From positions 186,001 to 250,000 of the forward strand of contig NZ_WMID02000002.1 of the NCBI RefSeq assembly GCF_009711165.2: a DNA stretch of 64,000 nt, written 5' to 3'. This document shows, piece by piece, positions 16,141-25,732 of the stretch. The notes below the pieces were generated by a model. That model was not told the origin of the DNA. It searched no databases and saw only the letters and a program-made list of their open reading frames with translations. How positions within the stretch are numbered: the stretch's first letter is position 1; the number at the start of each line of letters is the position of its first letter. A program made the translations under genes and the position numbers. The DNA comes from Flavobacterium sp. MC2016-06. GTDB lineage: Bacteria; Bacteroidota; Bacteroidia; Flavobacteriales; Flavobacteriaceae.

Positions 16141-16794
16141 ATGAAACAAGAAGAATTACAAGCAATAGCATCTCAACTTAAACATCCAACAGGTGAAAAA
16201 GGAATTGAAATGGGGAATATGATGAATGAAACAAACATCAATATGACGCACCATTCTATTCAAAATTTAAATATATCCAAAGAAAATAAAATTCTGGAAT
16301 TGGGTCACGGAAACGGCGGCCATTTAGAATTTTTAATGGAACAGTCCGAAAATCTTAAATATTACGGACTTGAAATGTCTGATTTAATGTTTCAGGAAGC
16401 ACGACAGATCAACAGAAATTTTGTTTCTCAAAAACAAGCTTTCTTTTCGCTTTATGACGGAAATATAATTCCGTTTGAAGATTCATTTTTCAATAAAATT
16501 TTCACAGTAAATACACTTTATTTTTGGCAGGAACCAGAAAAATTGCTTGCAGAAATTTATAGAGTTTTAAAACCAGACGGAAATTTCTGCTTGACATTTG
16601 CAGAAGAAAGTTTCATGAAACAGCTTCCGTTTACTCAATTTGAATTTGAACTTTACAGCACAGAAAAAGTGCAGCAATTAATTGAAAAAACTGATTTTAA
16701 AATTGTTTACACCGAAACTTTAACGGAAAAAGTAAAAAGTAAAATGGGCGAATTAGTTGATAGGGATTATACAACGATTGTTTTGGAAAAATAA
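16141..16794 (+). CDS. Class I SAM-dependent methyltransferase
   Basis: A 217-residue Rossmann-fold methyltransferase of the UbiE/Methyltransf_11 type. Motif I is ILELGHGNGGH at about residues 50-60, the acidic residue after beta-2 is YGLEMSD, and motif IV/V are FNKIFTVNTLYFWQEPEKLLAEIYRVLKPDG-like. The methyl acceptor cannot be deduced. The ATG at 16141 is preferred; an upstream TTG at 16120 lies in heptamer DNA. It stands alone between metF and a transporter. Confidence 0.85.
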   Translation: MKQEELQAIASQLKHPTGEKGIEMGNMMNETNINMTHHSIQNLNISKENKILELGHGNGGHLEFLMEQSENLKYYGLEMSDLMFQEARQINRNFVSQKQAFFSLYDGNIIPFEDSFFNKIFTVNTLYFWQEPEKLLAEIYRVLKPDGNFCLTFAEESFMKQLPFTQFEFELYSTEKVQQLIEKTDFKIVYTETLTEKVKSKMGELVDRDYTTIVLEK

Positions 16795-16873
16795 TATTTT
16801 TCTTTCATTTTTGTAACTCTTTTTTTCCGTAATTTGATTCGTTTTTATTTTCGAATGGTATTACTTTAAAATT

Positions 16874-18097
16874 ATGGAAGTCAAAAAGATCAATTTTCTA
16901 AAAAACTACAGCAGTATCTTATTGCTTTTAGGCGGAATTATTGCAGGAAGTGTTTTAGGATTATTATTTGGAGAAAGAGTAATGGTTATTAAGCCACTCG
17001 GAGATATTTTTCTGAATTTGCTTTTTACAGCAATTATCCCTCTTATTTTCTTTACAATTGCATCCTCAATTGCTAATTTAGAACAAACCGAAAAACTAGG
17101 AAAACTATTTGCTATTATGGTAGCTGTTTTTTTAGGAACCATTCTAATTTCGGCTATAGTAATGATTACTGCAGTTTATCTTTTTCCTATTCATCAAAAC
17201 ATTATCATTTCTAAAGTTCCTATAGAGAATATTAAATCGGGAAGTATTGGCGAGCAAATAGCACAATTGCTTACAGTCAATGATTTCTTCGAATTATTGT
17301 CTCGAAAAAGTATGCTGGCACTTATTATTTTTTCTTTCATGATTGGTTTTGCAAGTTTGCAATCTGGAGAAAAAGGAAAAAGCTTCAGAAGTTTTCTAGA
17401 CTCAGGAAACGAAGTCATGAAACAATTATTAAATATAATCATGAAAATGGCTCCAATTGGTTTGGGCGCTTATTTTGCGTATCAAGTTGGTGTTTTTGGC
17501 CCGCAGTTGTTTGGTGTTTACGCAAAACCTTTGGGGATTTATTATGCAGCTTGTACCTTTTATTTCTTTGTCTTTTTTAGTATTTATGCTTTTATAGCAG
17601 GAGGAAAACGCGCCTTTAAAGTTTTCTGGAGTAACAACATTACGCCGGCTTTAACAGCTGTAGGAACCTGCAGTAGTATTGCAACAATTCCGGCAAATCT
17701 GGAAGCGGCAGAAAAAATGAATATTCCAAGTCATGTTCGCAACTTAGTAATTCCGCTTGGAGCGCCTTTGCATAAAGACGGTTCGAGTATGTCATCGATT
17801 CTAAAAATAACAGTTCTTTTTGCCATGTTTGGCAAAGATTTTACTTCACCTTCAACCATACTTTTAGCTTTAGGAATTACTGTTATAGTTTCTATTGTAG
17901 AAGGCGGAATTCCAAACGGAGGATATATTGGCGAAGTTCTCGCAATTACAGTTTACGGACTGCCAATGGAGCAGGCTCTGCCAGTAGCTATGATTCTGGG
18001 AACGCTTGTAGATCCTATTGCTACTTTGCTAAATGTAAACGGCGACTTGATCAGCTCGATGATGATCTCCCGATTTTCCGAAAAAACAAAATGGTAA
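16874..18097 (+). CDS. Dicarboxylate/amino acid:cation symporter (SDF/DAACS family)
   Basis: A 407-residue inner-membrane transporter with about eight helices and two re-entrant loops. The SDF signatures are visible: GTCSSIATIPANLEAAEKM (HP1 serine-rich loop, about residues 263-281), PLGAPLHKDGSSM (TM7 region) and DPIATLLNVNGD near the C-terminus (TM8). Members take up C4-dicarboxylates, glutamate or aspartate with protons or sodium. Substrate not determined from sequence. It is likely monocistronic: the next gene starts 132 bp later and encodes an unrelated surface protein. Confidence 0.9.
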   Translation: MEVKKINFLKNYSSILLLLGGIIAGSVLGLLFGERVMVIKPLGDIFLNLLFTAIIPLIFFTIASSIANLEQTEKLGKLFAIMVAVFLGTILISAIVMITAVYLFPIHQNIIISKVPIENIKSGSIGEQIAQLLTVNDFFELLSRKSMLALIIFSFMIGFASLQSGEKGKSFRSFLDSGNEVMKQLLNIIMKMAPIGLGAYFAYQVGVFGPQLFGVYAKPLGIYYAACTFYFFVFFSIYAFIAGGKRAFKVFWSNNITPALTAVGTCSSIATIPANLEAAEKMNIPSHVRNLVIPLGAPLHKDGSSMSSILKITVLFAMFGKDFTSPSTILLALGITVIVSIVEGGIPNGGYIGEVLAITVYGLPMEQALPVAMILGTLVDPIATLLNVNGDLISSMMISRFSEKTKW

Positions 18098-18229
18098 TAC
18101 AACTTGGAGACTAATAACTCATTGGTAGATAATACTTTTAATTGTATCGATGGTTTATTTGGGTTAGTATAAAAGTTTAATGATTCATTTTATTATAAAG
18201 TAGTTTTACTGCAATAAAATGTTTTTGTT

Positions 18230-21200
18230 TTGAAAAGTAATGTCGTTTTTATTTTTATTTTATTCCTTTTCGGATATCAATTACAAGCCCAGTTATGTAC
18301 TGGTAGTTTGGGAGATGCTGTTGTCAAAATTGACTTTGGAACTGGAACTGCTTCACACGGAACAGCTCTAGGAACAGGTATTACAAGTTATACTTGGACT
18401 ACAGCAGATTTCCCAAATGATGGTTCGTACACTATCGAAAAAACAACCAATACGCCCGGCACTTGGTGGACAACCACAGATCATACAGGTGGCGGTTATA
18501 TGATGGTTGTAAACGCGAGCCTTTCTACAACAGATTATTTTTATAAAAATACCGTAACCGGACTTTGTCCTGATACTACTTATGAGTTTGCAGCTTGGGT
18601 TATGAACCTATTAAGATCAAATGATACGAGTCCGCCTAATATAACTTTTACAATAGAATCTACCAGCGGTACTATATTAGGAACTTACAATACAGGTGAC
18701 ATTGCTCTTAATTCTAGTGCGGTTTGGAAACAATATGGTCTGTTTTTTACCACACCAACAGATATTTCTACTGTAGTTATTAGAATGCGAAATAATAAAG
18801 CCGGCGCCGCTCCAGGAAATGATATTGCTTTAGACGATATTACCTTCAGAGCCTGTGGACCAACAGTTACTTCAAGTATTCAAAATAATACCAATACAAC
18901 TTTAACGATTTGCCAAGGCGATACTCAAAGTTACACCTTAACAGGAAACGTTTCATCAGGATATTCAAATCCAGCATATCAATGGCAGGTAAGTAGCGAT
19001 AACGGTACAACTTGGTCTGATATTTCTGGAGCGAATACATTAACGTACTCATTTGTTCCAAACTCAACAGTAGGCACTTATTTATACCGTATGGCGGCTG
19101 CACAAACTGTTAATATTTCCTCGGCTACTTGTAGGGTCGTATCAAATACCATCAGCTTTAAAGTAAATGAAAGCACCGTTGCTCCAACTTTCACAACCGT
19201 GCAGCCAACATGCGATGTACCAACTGGAACTATAAATATTACTGAAACCGCAAATACTACTTACAGTATTGACGGGACAAATTATCAAGCATCGGGAACC
19301 TTTTCTGGTTTAGCTGGCGGAGATTATAGTGTCACCGCTAAATTAAGTACAGGATGCGCTTCTAGCGCTATGACAGCACATATCAATACAGTTGCAACCT
19401 CAAATGTTATGCCGTCATATTCTGTAATTCAACCCGTTATCTGCTCTAATCCATTAGGAACAATTACAGTCACAAGTTCAGATTACGAATATAGTTTTGA
19501 TAATGGCGCAACTTGGTCAACCAGTAATTCTAAATCAGGATTAGAAGCAGGAGATTATTTAGTAAAAACGAGAAACAGTTCTAGTTGCGAAACAACTGCT
19601 GTTACAGTTTCTATTTTAGTACCGCCGGGTTATCCGCCAACGCCAACAGTTACTGTCACGCAGCCCGATTGCTTAATTGCAACAGGAACAATTACAGTTT
19701 CAGATATTGCGCCAGCATATAGTTTTGACAATGGATTGACATGGGTAACATCAAATTCAAAAAGTAATCTTGCTCCAGGAACCTATCTAATTCTTATAAA
19801 AAATACTTTAGGCTGTGTATCTCTTACAGCACAAGAAGTAAAAATAAATGCCTATATAAATACAGAGCCGCTTCCAACGGCGCAAACGCCCCAGATTTTC
19901 TGCGTTCAGCAAAATGCGGCTGTAAATGATATTAGTATAACTGGTGAAAATGTTAAATGGTATGATGCTCTAACAAAGGGAAATCTACTGTCTAATACGG
20001 CAATTCTAGAAAACATGACATACTATGCTTCGCAGACAGTTGCGGTTTGCGAAAGCGAAAGAATTCCAGTTGTAGTTACGATTCAAAATACAGCCGCACC
20101 TGCTGGACCAACTCCGCAGGATTTTTGTACAAGTCAAAAACCCGCTGTTTCAAATTTAGAAGCTACAGGAACCAATGTAATTTGGTATGACAGCGCGGTA
20201 AACGGAGCCATTTTAGCTTCTACAGAAAGTTTAGTAAATGGCACAACTTATTATGCTTCCCAAACCTTAAACGGCTGCGAAAGTGTAAATAGATTAGCCG
20301 TTACAGTTTCTATAGTTACGCCAAGTCTGCCTATTAATAATATAACAGCCAATGTTTGTGATGATTTAAACGATGAATCTGAAACAATAGATCTTACTAG
20401 TTATAATGCAGAAATAGCAACATGTACAGATTGTGCCTTCAGTTATTTTACAACATTATCTGGTGCAGAAAATCAAACTGCAACGGAGAAAATTAGTAAT
20501 CCATCTAGTTATACTTTAATAGCAGGAACAACTTTAATTTATGTGAGAATTGATTCTAATGATAAATGTTATCAAGTTGCTCAGTTAAGTTTAACATTGG
20601 TCAGCGAGCCGATAATCTCAATTTCTGATGTAGTTTCATTATGTCAAAATAAAGACGTTGAGGTTCATGCAGGAACAGGCTTTGACAGTTATTTGTGGTC
20701 AACAGGAGCTTCTTCAGAATCGATTACGTTTACCGAGGCAGGTTCTTATTCTATTACCGTTACTCAAAATCACGGAAATGTAATTTGTTCATCAACAAAA
20801 GATTTTCAAGTAAAAGTTTCCAATAGTGCGACGATTCAAAATCTTGCCGTTCAAGATTGGACAGATAGTGATAATATAATTGTAGTTGAACTTGCCGACA
20901 CGAGTTTAGGAAATTATGAATATTCTATTGATGGAACTACTTATCAAGACAGCAATACTTTTTCGGGATTAGCAACAGGTGATTATGTCGTTTACGTGCG
21001 AGACAAAAACGGATGCGGTACGGTAAATCAAGAAGTATTTCTTTTAAATTATCCAAAGTTTTTTACACCAAACGCAGATGGTTACAATGATACTTGGGGA
21101 ATAAAATTTTCTGAAACAGAACCTACAATCAATACCAAAATATTTGATCGATACGGTAAATTCATAAAAGAGTTAAATGCATATACATCTTGGGATGGAA

Positions 21201-21298
21201 CTTACAGCGGAAAAGAATTGCCTTCTTCAGATTATTGGTTTGTGGTAACTAGAGCAAACGGAAAAGTTTATAAAGGACATTTTAGTATGAAAAGGTAA
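18230..21298 (+). CDS. T9SS type B sorting-domain protein, large repeat-containing surface protein
   Basis: A 1022-residue exported protein. A TTG start gives a clean signal peptide (cleavage near LQAQ, about residue 21); no in-frame ATG lies between it and the upstream stop. A carbohydrate-binding-like module covers about residues 22-208. Ig-like modules follow. One type, with YSFDNGxTW and GDYxV, occurs four times (about 325-390, 398-465, 470-535, 905-945), and another, KWYD...TYYASQT, twice (about 545-700). The last 80 residues (FFTPNADGYNDTW ... WDGTYSGK) are the gliding-associated type B signal that sends cargo through the type IX secretion system. Likely an adhesin or surface-layer component. 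Confidence 0.88.
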   Translation: MKSNVVFIFILFLFGYQLQAQLCTGSLGDAVVKIDFGTGTASHGTALGTGITSYTWTTADFPNDGSYTIEKTTNTPGTWWTTTDHTGGGYMMVVNASLSTTDYFYKNTVTGLCPDTTYEFAAWVMNLLRSNDTSPPNITFTIESTSGTILGTYNTGDIALNSSAVWKQYGLFFTTPTDISTVVIRMRNNKAGAAPGNDIALDDITFRACGPTVTSSIQNNTNTTLTICQGDTQSYTLTGNVSSGYSNPAYQWQVSSDNGTTWSDISGANTLTYSFVPNSTVGTYLYRMAAAQTVNISSATCRVVSNTISFKVNESTVAPTFTTVQPTCDVPTGTINITETANTTYSIDGTNYQASGTFSGLAGGDYSVTAKLSTGCASSAMTAHINTVATSNVMPSYSVIQPVICSNPLGTITVTSSDYEYSFDNGATWSTSNSKSGLEAGDYLVKTRNSSSCETTAVTVSILVPPGYPPTPTVTVTQPDCLIATGTITVSDIAPAYSFDNGLTWVTSNSKSNLAPGTYLILIKNTLGCVSLTAQEVKINAYINTEPLPTAQTPQIFCVQQNAAVNDISITGENVKWYDALTKGNLLSNTAILENMTYYASQTVAVCESERIPVVVTIQNTAAPAGPTPQDFCTSQKPAVSNLEATGTNVIWYDSAVNGAILASTESLVNGTTYYASQTLNGCESVNRLAVTVSIVTPSLPINNITANVCDDLNDESETIDLTSYNAEIATCTDCAFSYFTTLSGAENQTATEKISNPSSYTLIAGTTLIYVRIDSNDKCYQVAQLSLTLVSEPIISISDVVSLCQNKDVEVHAGTGFDSYLWSTGASSESITFTEAGSYSITVTQNHGNVICSSTKDFQVKVSNSATIQNLAVQDWTDSDNIIVVELADTSLGNYEYSIDGTTYQDSNTFSGLATGDYVVYVRDKNGCGTVNQEVFLLNYPKFFTPNADGYNDTWGIKFSETEPTINTKIFDRYGKFIKELNAYTSWDGTYSGKELPSSDYWFVVTRANGKVYKGHFSMKR

Positions 21299-21374
21299 AG
21301 GTTTTGTATGTGTTTTTTTTACTGAATGGGGATTATTCACTAAATTCGGGAAAAAACATTTTAACCTAGAAAAA

Positions 21375-22784
21375 ATGAATCCAGTATTACAGCATGACTT
21401 AAATGATATTGAAAATATTCTTGATAAAGCAAAACAACAAGGAATTGATTTTTTAAATAATCTCGACAATACACCCACTTCAAATACAGAAACTATTGAC
21501 CCGACTCGTGATCTGAATGAGTTAGGTTTAGGATCATTATCCGCTTTAAGCGAATTTAATGAAAGATTAGCACCTTTGATGGTTGCTTCTTCCGGATCTA
21601 GATATTGGGGATTTGTAACCGGCGGATCAACTCCAGCGTCTATTGTTGGCGACTGGCTAGCCTCTGTTTGCGATCAAAATCCACAAGCGATAAAAACACA
21701 AGGAGGCACATCGGCCTTAATAGAATTTGAAACAATTAATATGTTATTGCAATTGTTAGAACTGCCAAAGACTTTTCACGGCGGTTTTGTAACAGGCGCG
21801 ACAATGTCTAATTTTACTTGTTTAGGAGTGGCGAGACAATGGTTCGGTGCTCAATTTGGAAAAGATTTTGCTAAAAATGGAATCTCAGAAACCATAAACA
21901 TTTTGACTGCCACACCGCATTCTTCTTCTATAAAATCGCTTTCGATGTTAGGAATAGGAAGTCAAAATTATACGGTTATAAAAACAGCAGAAGGAAATAG
22001 AGAAGCTATAGATATTGTCGATTTAGAAAAAAACATTCAAGCCTTAAACGGAAAACCTTTTATTTTAATTTCGAGTGCAGGAACGGTAAATACGGCTGAC
22101 TTTGATGATTTTGAAGAAATTTCTAAATTGAAAGAAAAATACAGCTTTTGGTGGCATATTGATGCTGCTTTTGGTGGTTTCGCGGCAGTTTCAGATAAAT
22201 TCAAGCCTTTAGTTGAAGGTTGGGAAGGCGCAGACAGCATTACGATTGATTGTCATAAATGGCTGAATGTTCCTTATGAAAGCGCTTTTTATTTGGTTAA
22301 AAAAGACCACATGAATTTGCAGATAGAAACATTTCAAAATTCAAATGCACCTTATTTAGGAAATGCTTTAGATAATTTTAATTACCTAAATGTACTGCCA
22401 GAAAACTCACGCCGATTGAGAGCTCTGCCTGTTTGGTTTTCTTTATTGGCGTATGGAAAACAAGGCTTTTGCGACATTGTAGAAAACAGTGCATTATTAG
22501 CATTACATTTTGGAAATGCCTTAATAGAGGAAGGAGATTTTGAACTTCTTGCTCCAATTCGATTGAATAATGTTTGCTTTACTTTGAAAGGAGAGCATAA
22601 TCAAGAAAAAGTAAGTCAGTTTTTATCTGTTTTAAATGATACAGGAAAAGTATTCATGACACCGACTGTATATCAAAATAGAAAAGGAATTAGAGCTTCT
22701 TTTGTAAATTGGAGGACAACTGAAAATGATATTAGAATAGTTATGGATGAAATGAAAAACCTAATTCTTGATCTAGAAATATAA
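21375..22784 (+). CDS. PLP-dependent group II decarboxylase / aminotransferase-like protein
   Basis: This 469-residue fold-type I PLP enzyme has the group II decarboxylase pattern. It includes GGSTPASIVGDW, HIDAAFGG with the cofactor-binding aspartate, and DCHKWLNVPYES, in which Lys295 would carry PLP. The family covers aromatic amino acid, glutamate, cysteine sulfinate and diaminobutyrate decarboxylases. The precise substrate is unclear. It starts 76 bp after the T9SS cargo gene on the same strand and is closed by a strong terminator, so it may be co-transcribed with the cargo gene. Confidence 0.85.
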   Translation: MNPVLQHDLNDIENILDKAKQQGIDFLNNLDNTPTSNTETIDPTRDLNELGLGSLSALSEFNERLAPLMVASSGSRYWGFVTGGSTPASIVGDWLASVCDQNPQAIKTQGGTSALIEFETINMLLQLLELPKTFHGGFVTGATMSNFTCLGVARQWFGAQFGKDFAKNGISETINILTATPHSSSIKSLSMLGIGSQNYTVIKTAEGNREAIDIVDLEKNIQALNGKPFILISSAGTVNTADFDDFEEISKLKEKYSFWWHIDAAFGGFAAVSDKFKPLVEGWEGADSITIDCHKWLNVPYESAFYLVKKDHMNLQIETFQNSNAPYLGNALDNFNYLNVLPENSRRLRALPVWFSLLAYGKQGFCDIVENSALLALHFGNALIEEGDFELLAPIRLNNVCFTLKGEHNQEKVSQFLSVLNDTGKVFMTPTVYQNRKGIRASFVNWRTTENDIRIVMDEMKNLILDLEI

Positions 22785-22802
22785 ATAATATTTACAATAA
22801 TT

Positions 22803-22846
22803 AAAAAACGGCCTGCTTAAACTCTTTTTAAGCAGGCCGTTTTTTT
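22803..22846 (+). terminator. Strong intrinsic terminator after the PLP enzyme gene
   Basis: An 18-bp stem (AAAAAACGGCCTGCTTAA and its complement) with a short loop is followed by seven T. The region from 22850 to 23010 beyond it shows no gene. Confidence 0.9.
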
Positions 22847-23010
22847 AAACAATTAGGAGCGGTAGTAATTATTTGTAATCTAAAACCTTTCTTTTAGGAT
22901 GCTTTATTAAATGTTTAATTTTCATAAAAACGAAAGATTTTATGTTTCATTGAATAAAAATCAGATTAAGCGTTAAATATTATTTTTATTTAGAATAATT
23001 AAAAATAACT

Positions 23011-23041
23011 TTGATTCTCTCCCATATAAAAACTAATTTTG
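23011..23041 (+). promoter_or_regulatory. Consensus promoter without a downstream protein gene
   Basis: TTG (23011-23013), a 20-nt spacer and a perfect TAATTTTG -7 box (23034-23041). Transcription is predicted from about 23048. No start codon with an open frame follows before a terminator at 23105-23147. Confidence 0.6.
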
Positions 23042-23047
23042 TAAAAG

Positions 23048-23147
23048 AATAAAGCTCTGGAGTTAAGCCTTTGTTTGTTTTTATACCTATTTTTGTTAGT
23101 TGTTAAAGTCTTTTGAAAGAAGTGAGATTCTTTTGGAAGACTTTTTT
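23048..23147 (+). ncRNA. Candidate small RNA of about 100 nt
   Basis: Bounded by a consensus promoter (23011-23041) and a terminator hairpin with six T (23105-23147). There is no ATG in the first 55 nt. The stem pairs fully only as + strand RNA because three of its 17 pairs are G-U; read from the other strand they would be A-C mismatches. That makes a + strand transcript the better explanation. No known RNA family was recognised. Ends are estimates. Confidence 0.5.
23105..23147 (+). terminator. Directional terminator of the candidate small RNA
   Basis: Arms 23105-23121 and 23128-23144 form 17 pairs including three G-U, with loop GTGAGA and a TTTTTT tail (23142-23147). Confidence 0.7.
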
Positions 23148-23163
23148 AGTATAGTTATTTAAT

Positions 23164-23200
23164 AAAAGAGTCCATTTGAAAGCATCAAATGGACTCTTTT
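23164..23200 (-). terminator. Terminator of gldA
   Basis: A near-perfect inverted repeat (AAAAGAGTCCATTTGA with its complement) lies 17 bp beyond the gldA stop codon. On the minus strand it ends in TTTTATT. Its symmetry would also allow it to act on the + strand. Confidence 0.8.
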
Positions 23201-23216
23201 ATTAAAACTGAAACAG

Positions 23217-24113
23217 TTATTTAGTAATCTCTCTAAAAACAGCTTCCAAGTTTTTATTTTTTTGATTGAGTTGTAAAGTTTTTAAGCCGTTGGCATTAGC
23301 AAAGTCAAAAATAGCCGGGCGCATGTCTTTTTCAGTAACAAAAGTAAGTTCCCAAGTCATGTCGTGCGTGTTTTTGTAAGAACTAATGTTTTCTAGTCGA
23401 GCTAATAATTGCTCTTCTACCTGATAATCAAATTCTACTTCGATAACTTGCTCTTTATTTTCAGAAATCAATTTATCTAATTTTTTATCTGCTACAATTT
23501 GTCCTTTGTCAATAATTATGACACGATCGCAGATAGCTTCAACCTCCTGCATGATGTGAGTTGACAGGAAAACGGTCTTATCTTTTCCAACATTTTTAAT
23601 CACATTTCTAATTTCCATTAACTGATTAGGATCCAGACCAGTAGTTGGTTCATCCAAAATTAAAACATCAGGATTATGCAGTAAAGCGTTCGCAAGTCCC
23701 ACACGCTGGCGGTAACCTTTTGACAATTGTCCTATCTTTTTATGACTTTCAGCTGACAGGCCTGTCAGTTGAATAACCTCTTCAATTCTTGATTTTGCCA
23801 CCTTGTAAACATCGGCATTAAAAGCCAAGTACTCACGAACATACAAATCCAAATACAACGGATTATGCTCTGGTAAATAGCCAATAGAAAGCTGCACCGC
23901 TTTTGCGTCCGTCATGACATCGTGACCATTTACAAGGGCTGAGCCGTCATCTGACAGTAAATAAGTAGTCAAAATTTTCATTAAAGTAGATTTTCCAGCT
24001 CCGTTCGGACCAAGAAAACCAATGATTTCTCCTTTTTGAATTGAGAACGAAATTGCATTTAGAGCTTTTTGTGCTCCGTAACTTTTTGATATGCTGTTTA
24101 CTTCTATCGACAT
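23217..24113 (-). CDS. gldA: Gliding motility ABC transporter ATP-binding protein GldA
   Basis: A 298-residue ABC ATPase. Walker A is GPNGAGKST (about residues 34-42), the signature LSKGYRQRVG (about 133-142), Walker B VLILDEPTTGLD (about 151-162), and the switch histidine follows in LSTHIM. The C-terminal 80 residues match the extension found in GldA of gliding flavobacteria, where GldA works with GldF and GldG. Those two genes are not adjacent here. GldA is needed for gliding in F. johnsoniae but absent from some gliders. It is transcribed alone on the minus strand with its own terminator. Confidence 0.87.
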   Translation of the reverse strand: MSIEVNSISKSYGAQKALNAISFSIQKGEIIGFLGPNGAGKSTLMKILTTYLLSDDGSALVNGHDVMTDAKAVQLSIGYLPEHNPLYLDLYVREYLAFNADVYKVAKSRIEEVIQLTGLSAESHKKIGQLSKGYRQRVGLANALLHNPDVLILDEPTTGLDPNQLMEIRNVIKNVGKDKTVFLSTHIMQEVEAICDRVIIIDKGQIVADKKLDKLISENKEQVIEVEFDYQVEEQLLARLENISSYKNTHDMTWELTFVTEKDMRPAIFDFANANGLKTLQLNQKNKNLEAVFREITK

Positions 24114-24260
24114 AGACTTTTTATTTACTGCAAAAGTAAACAGAAATACTCTTGATTGCTAAATTTTAGCATTTAAAGAATTTAAATAAAATATAAAGTT
24201 CTGAGCAGAGACGGCACCGTTCTTGCTTAAGGGATACTAAATTAAAATAAAACCCAAATT

Positions 24261-24839
24261 ATGAAAAAAATTTTACTTATTGCTGCATTAGCAATCTGCA
24301 GTTTTGCAAACGCTCAAAAAGGATCAATTTTAGTAGGTGGAAACATCGGTTACTCTTCTACTAATACAGATTACCAATTCTCTGAAACAAAAGTAAGCGA
24401 GTTTAGCTTCTCTCCTAAAGTTGGTTACCAATTTACTGACAATTGGACTGTTGGAGGTGAATTTACGGTAGCTTCTTCTAAAAATGATCAAGGAGCAACA
24501 GAATACAAAACTAATGCTTTTAAAGCTGGTGCATTTTTACGTTATGCTGTGCCATTAAACCCAACTTTTGCTGCTTATGCTGATTTAGGATTAGGTTTCC
24601 AAAATCAAACAGACAAAACATATACAGGAAACAATTATGCAAAAGCAAAAGCTGATGGTATGTATATTGGTGTTACTCCAGCACTTTTTATCAATATGAA
24701 AAAAGGTTTTGGTCTAAACTTCAGCATTGGAGGTTTAGGATACGAAACATTAAGTTATGATAATAACGGAAGAGATGTTAACAGTTTCTATTTCAATTTC
24801 GGTCAAACATTTAATATTGGGGTTTCTAAAAACTTCTAA
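24261..24839 (+). CDS. Outer membrane beta-barrel protein
   Basis: A 192-residue exported protein with a signal peptide (MKKILLIAALAICSFANAQ, cleavage after residue 19). An OmpA/OmpX-like barrel of amphipathic strands follows and ends in a phenylalanine (VSKNF), as barrel proteins often do. Repeated FGLNFSIGGLGYE and KVGYQFTDNWTVGGEF strands are visible. Codon use is more uniform than in neighbours (many highly used codons), suggesting high expression; this is an impression, not a calculation. Single gene with terminator. Function beyond the barrel is unknown. Confidence 0.82.
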   Translation: MKKILLIAALAICSFANAQKGSILVGGNIGYSSTNTDYQFSETKVSEFSFSPKVGYQFTDNWTVGGEFTVASSKNDQGATEYKTNAFKAGAFLRYAVPLNPTFAAYADLGLGFQNQTDKTYTGNNYAKAKADGMYIGVTPALFINMKKGFGLNFSIGGLGYETLSYDNNGRDVNSFYFNFGQTFNIGVSKNF

Positions 24840-24861
24840 TCTTAGATTATTTTCAATTGTT

Positions 24862-24891
24862 AAAAGCACCCATTATTTGGGTGCTTTTTTT
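24862..24891 (+). terminator. Terminator of the beta-barrel gene
   Basis: AAAAGCACCCA and its complement close a 5-nt loop, followed by seven T. Confidence 0.9.
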
Positions 24892-24892
24892 G

Positions 24893-24900
24893 TATTTTTG
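24893..24900 (+). promoter_or_regulatory. -7 box TATTTTTG at the edge of the terminator T tract
   Basis: Fits TAnnTTTG and would start transcription near 24907, 27 nt before the amidotransferase ATG. No -33 TTG at normal spacing. Confidence 0.35.
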
Positions 24901-24933
24901 AAAGACAGAACTTCATCTTAAATGAAATAAATT

Positions 24934-25632
24934 ATGACAAAAAAAATCAATATTCATTGTTTACAGCACGTTGCTTTTGAAGGTTTAGGATGCATGGAAA
25001 AATGGATTTTAGACCAAAATCATAATCTTACTTATACGCATTTGTATAATAAAGAAGAACTTCCCAGTGTAGACAAAATAGATGTTTTGATTGTAATGGG
25101 CGGCGAAATGAGTATTCATGATGAAGCTGATTTTCCTTGGCTTAAAGCCGAAAAATTATTCATAAAAGAAGCTATTGATAAAGGTAAAAAAGTACTCGGA
25201 ATTTGTTTAGGAGCACAATTAATTTCGCATGTTTTAGGTGGAATTGTTTCTGTAAATAAAGAAAAAGAAATTGGCTGGTTTCCTGTTGAAGTCGCAGCGC
25301 CAGAAATGCCAATTTTAAAAGATGTTCCAGCGGTTTTAAATGTGTTTCACTGGCATGGAGAAACATTCTCGATTCCAGAAAATGCAACTCGATTATTTCA
25401 ATCAGAAGGATGCGCCAATCAAGGTTTTTTGTATAAAGACCAGGTTTTAGGACTGCAGTTTCATTTTGAAGTGACACACGAAACGATGAGTGAAATGGCT
25501 GTTGCAGGACAAGATGAATTAATAGAAGATAAATACATTCAAACTTTAGAAAATATTTTAAATACGACTGCATTTATTGAGCAGAACAATAAAATTATGT
25601 TTGGCTTTTTAGATTATTTAACCAAAAAATAA
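24934..25632 (+). CDS. Class I glutamine amidotransferase (GMP synthase-like)
   Basis: A 232-residue GATase1 protein. The nucleophile lies in LGICLGAQL (Cys91) and the histidine/glutamate pair in LGLQFHFEVT (about residues 171-173). Early VMGGEMSIHDE matches the oxyanion strand. No synthetase domain is attached, so the acceptor of ammonia is unknown. Proteins of this kind include peptidase-like gamma-glutamyl hydrolases (PuuD, YheN-like) as well as GMP synthase-like amidotransferases. It is read alone, converging with metE. Confidence 0.83.
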   Translation: MTKKINIHCLQHVAFEGLGCMEKWILDQNHNLTYTHLYNKEELPSVDKIDVLIVMGGEMSIHDEADFPWLKAEKLFIKEAIDKGKKVLGICLGAQLISHVLGGIVSVNKEKEIGWFPVEVAAPEMPILKDVPAVLNVFHWHGETFSIPENATRLFQSEGCANQGFLYKDQVLGLQFHFEVTHETMSEMAVAGQDELIEDKYIQTLENILNTTAFIEQNNKIMFGFLDYLTKK

Positions 25633-25695
25633 TGCCAACTGAAGTAAAGCCGAAAGAAATCATAACTACAAGATTTTCGACTTCACCAGCTGGCA
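25633..25695. repeat. Imperfect inverted repeat between convergent genes
   Basis: TGCCAACTGAAGT (25633-25645) and ACTTCACCAGCTGGCA (25680-25695) pair with a 3-nt bulge. It lies between the amidotransferase and metE 3' ends and may end one or both transcripts, but no clear T tract follows on the + strand. Confidence 0.4.
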
Positions 25696-25732
25696 ATAAA
25701 AAAACAAAAATTATTTAAATGAAAAGTATGAA

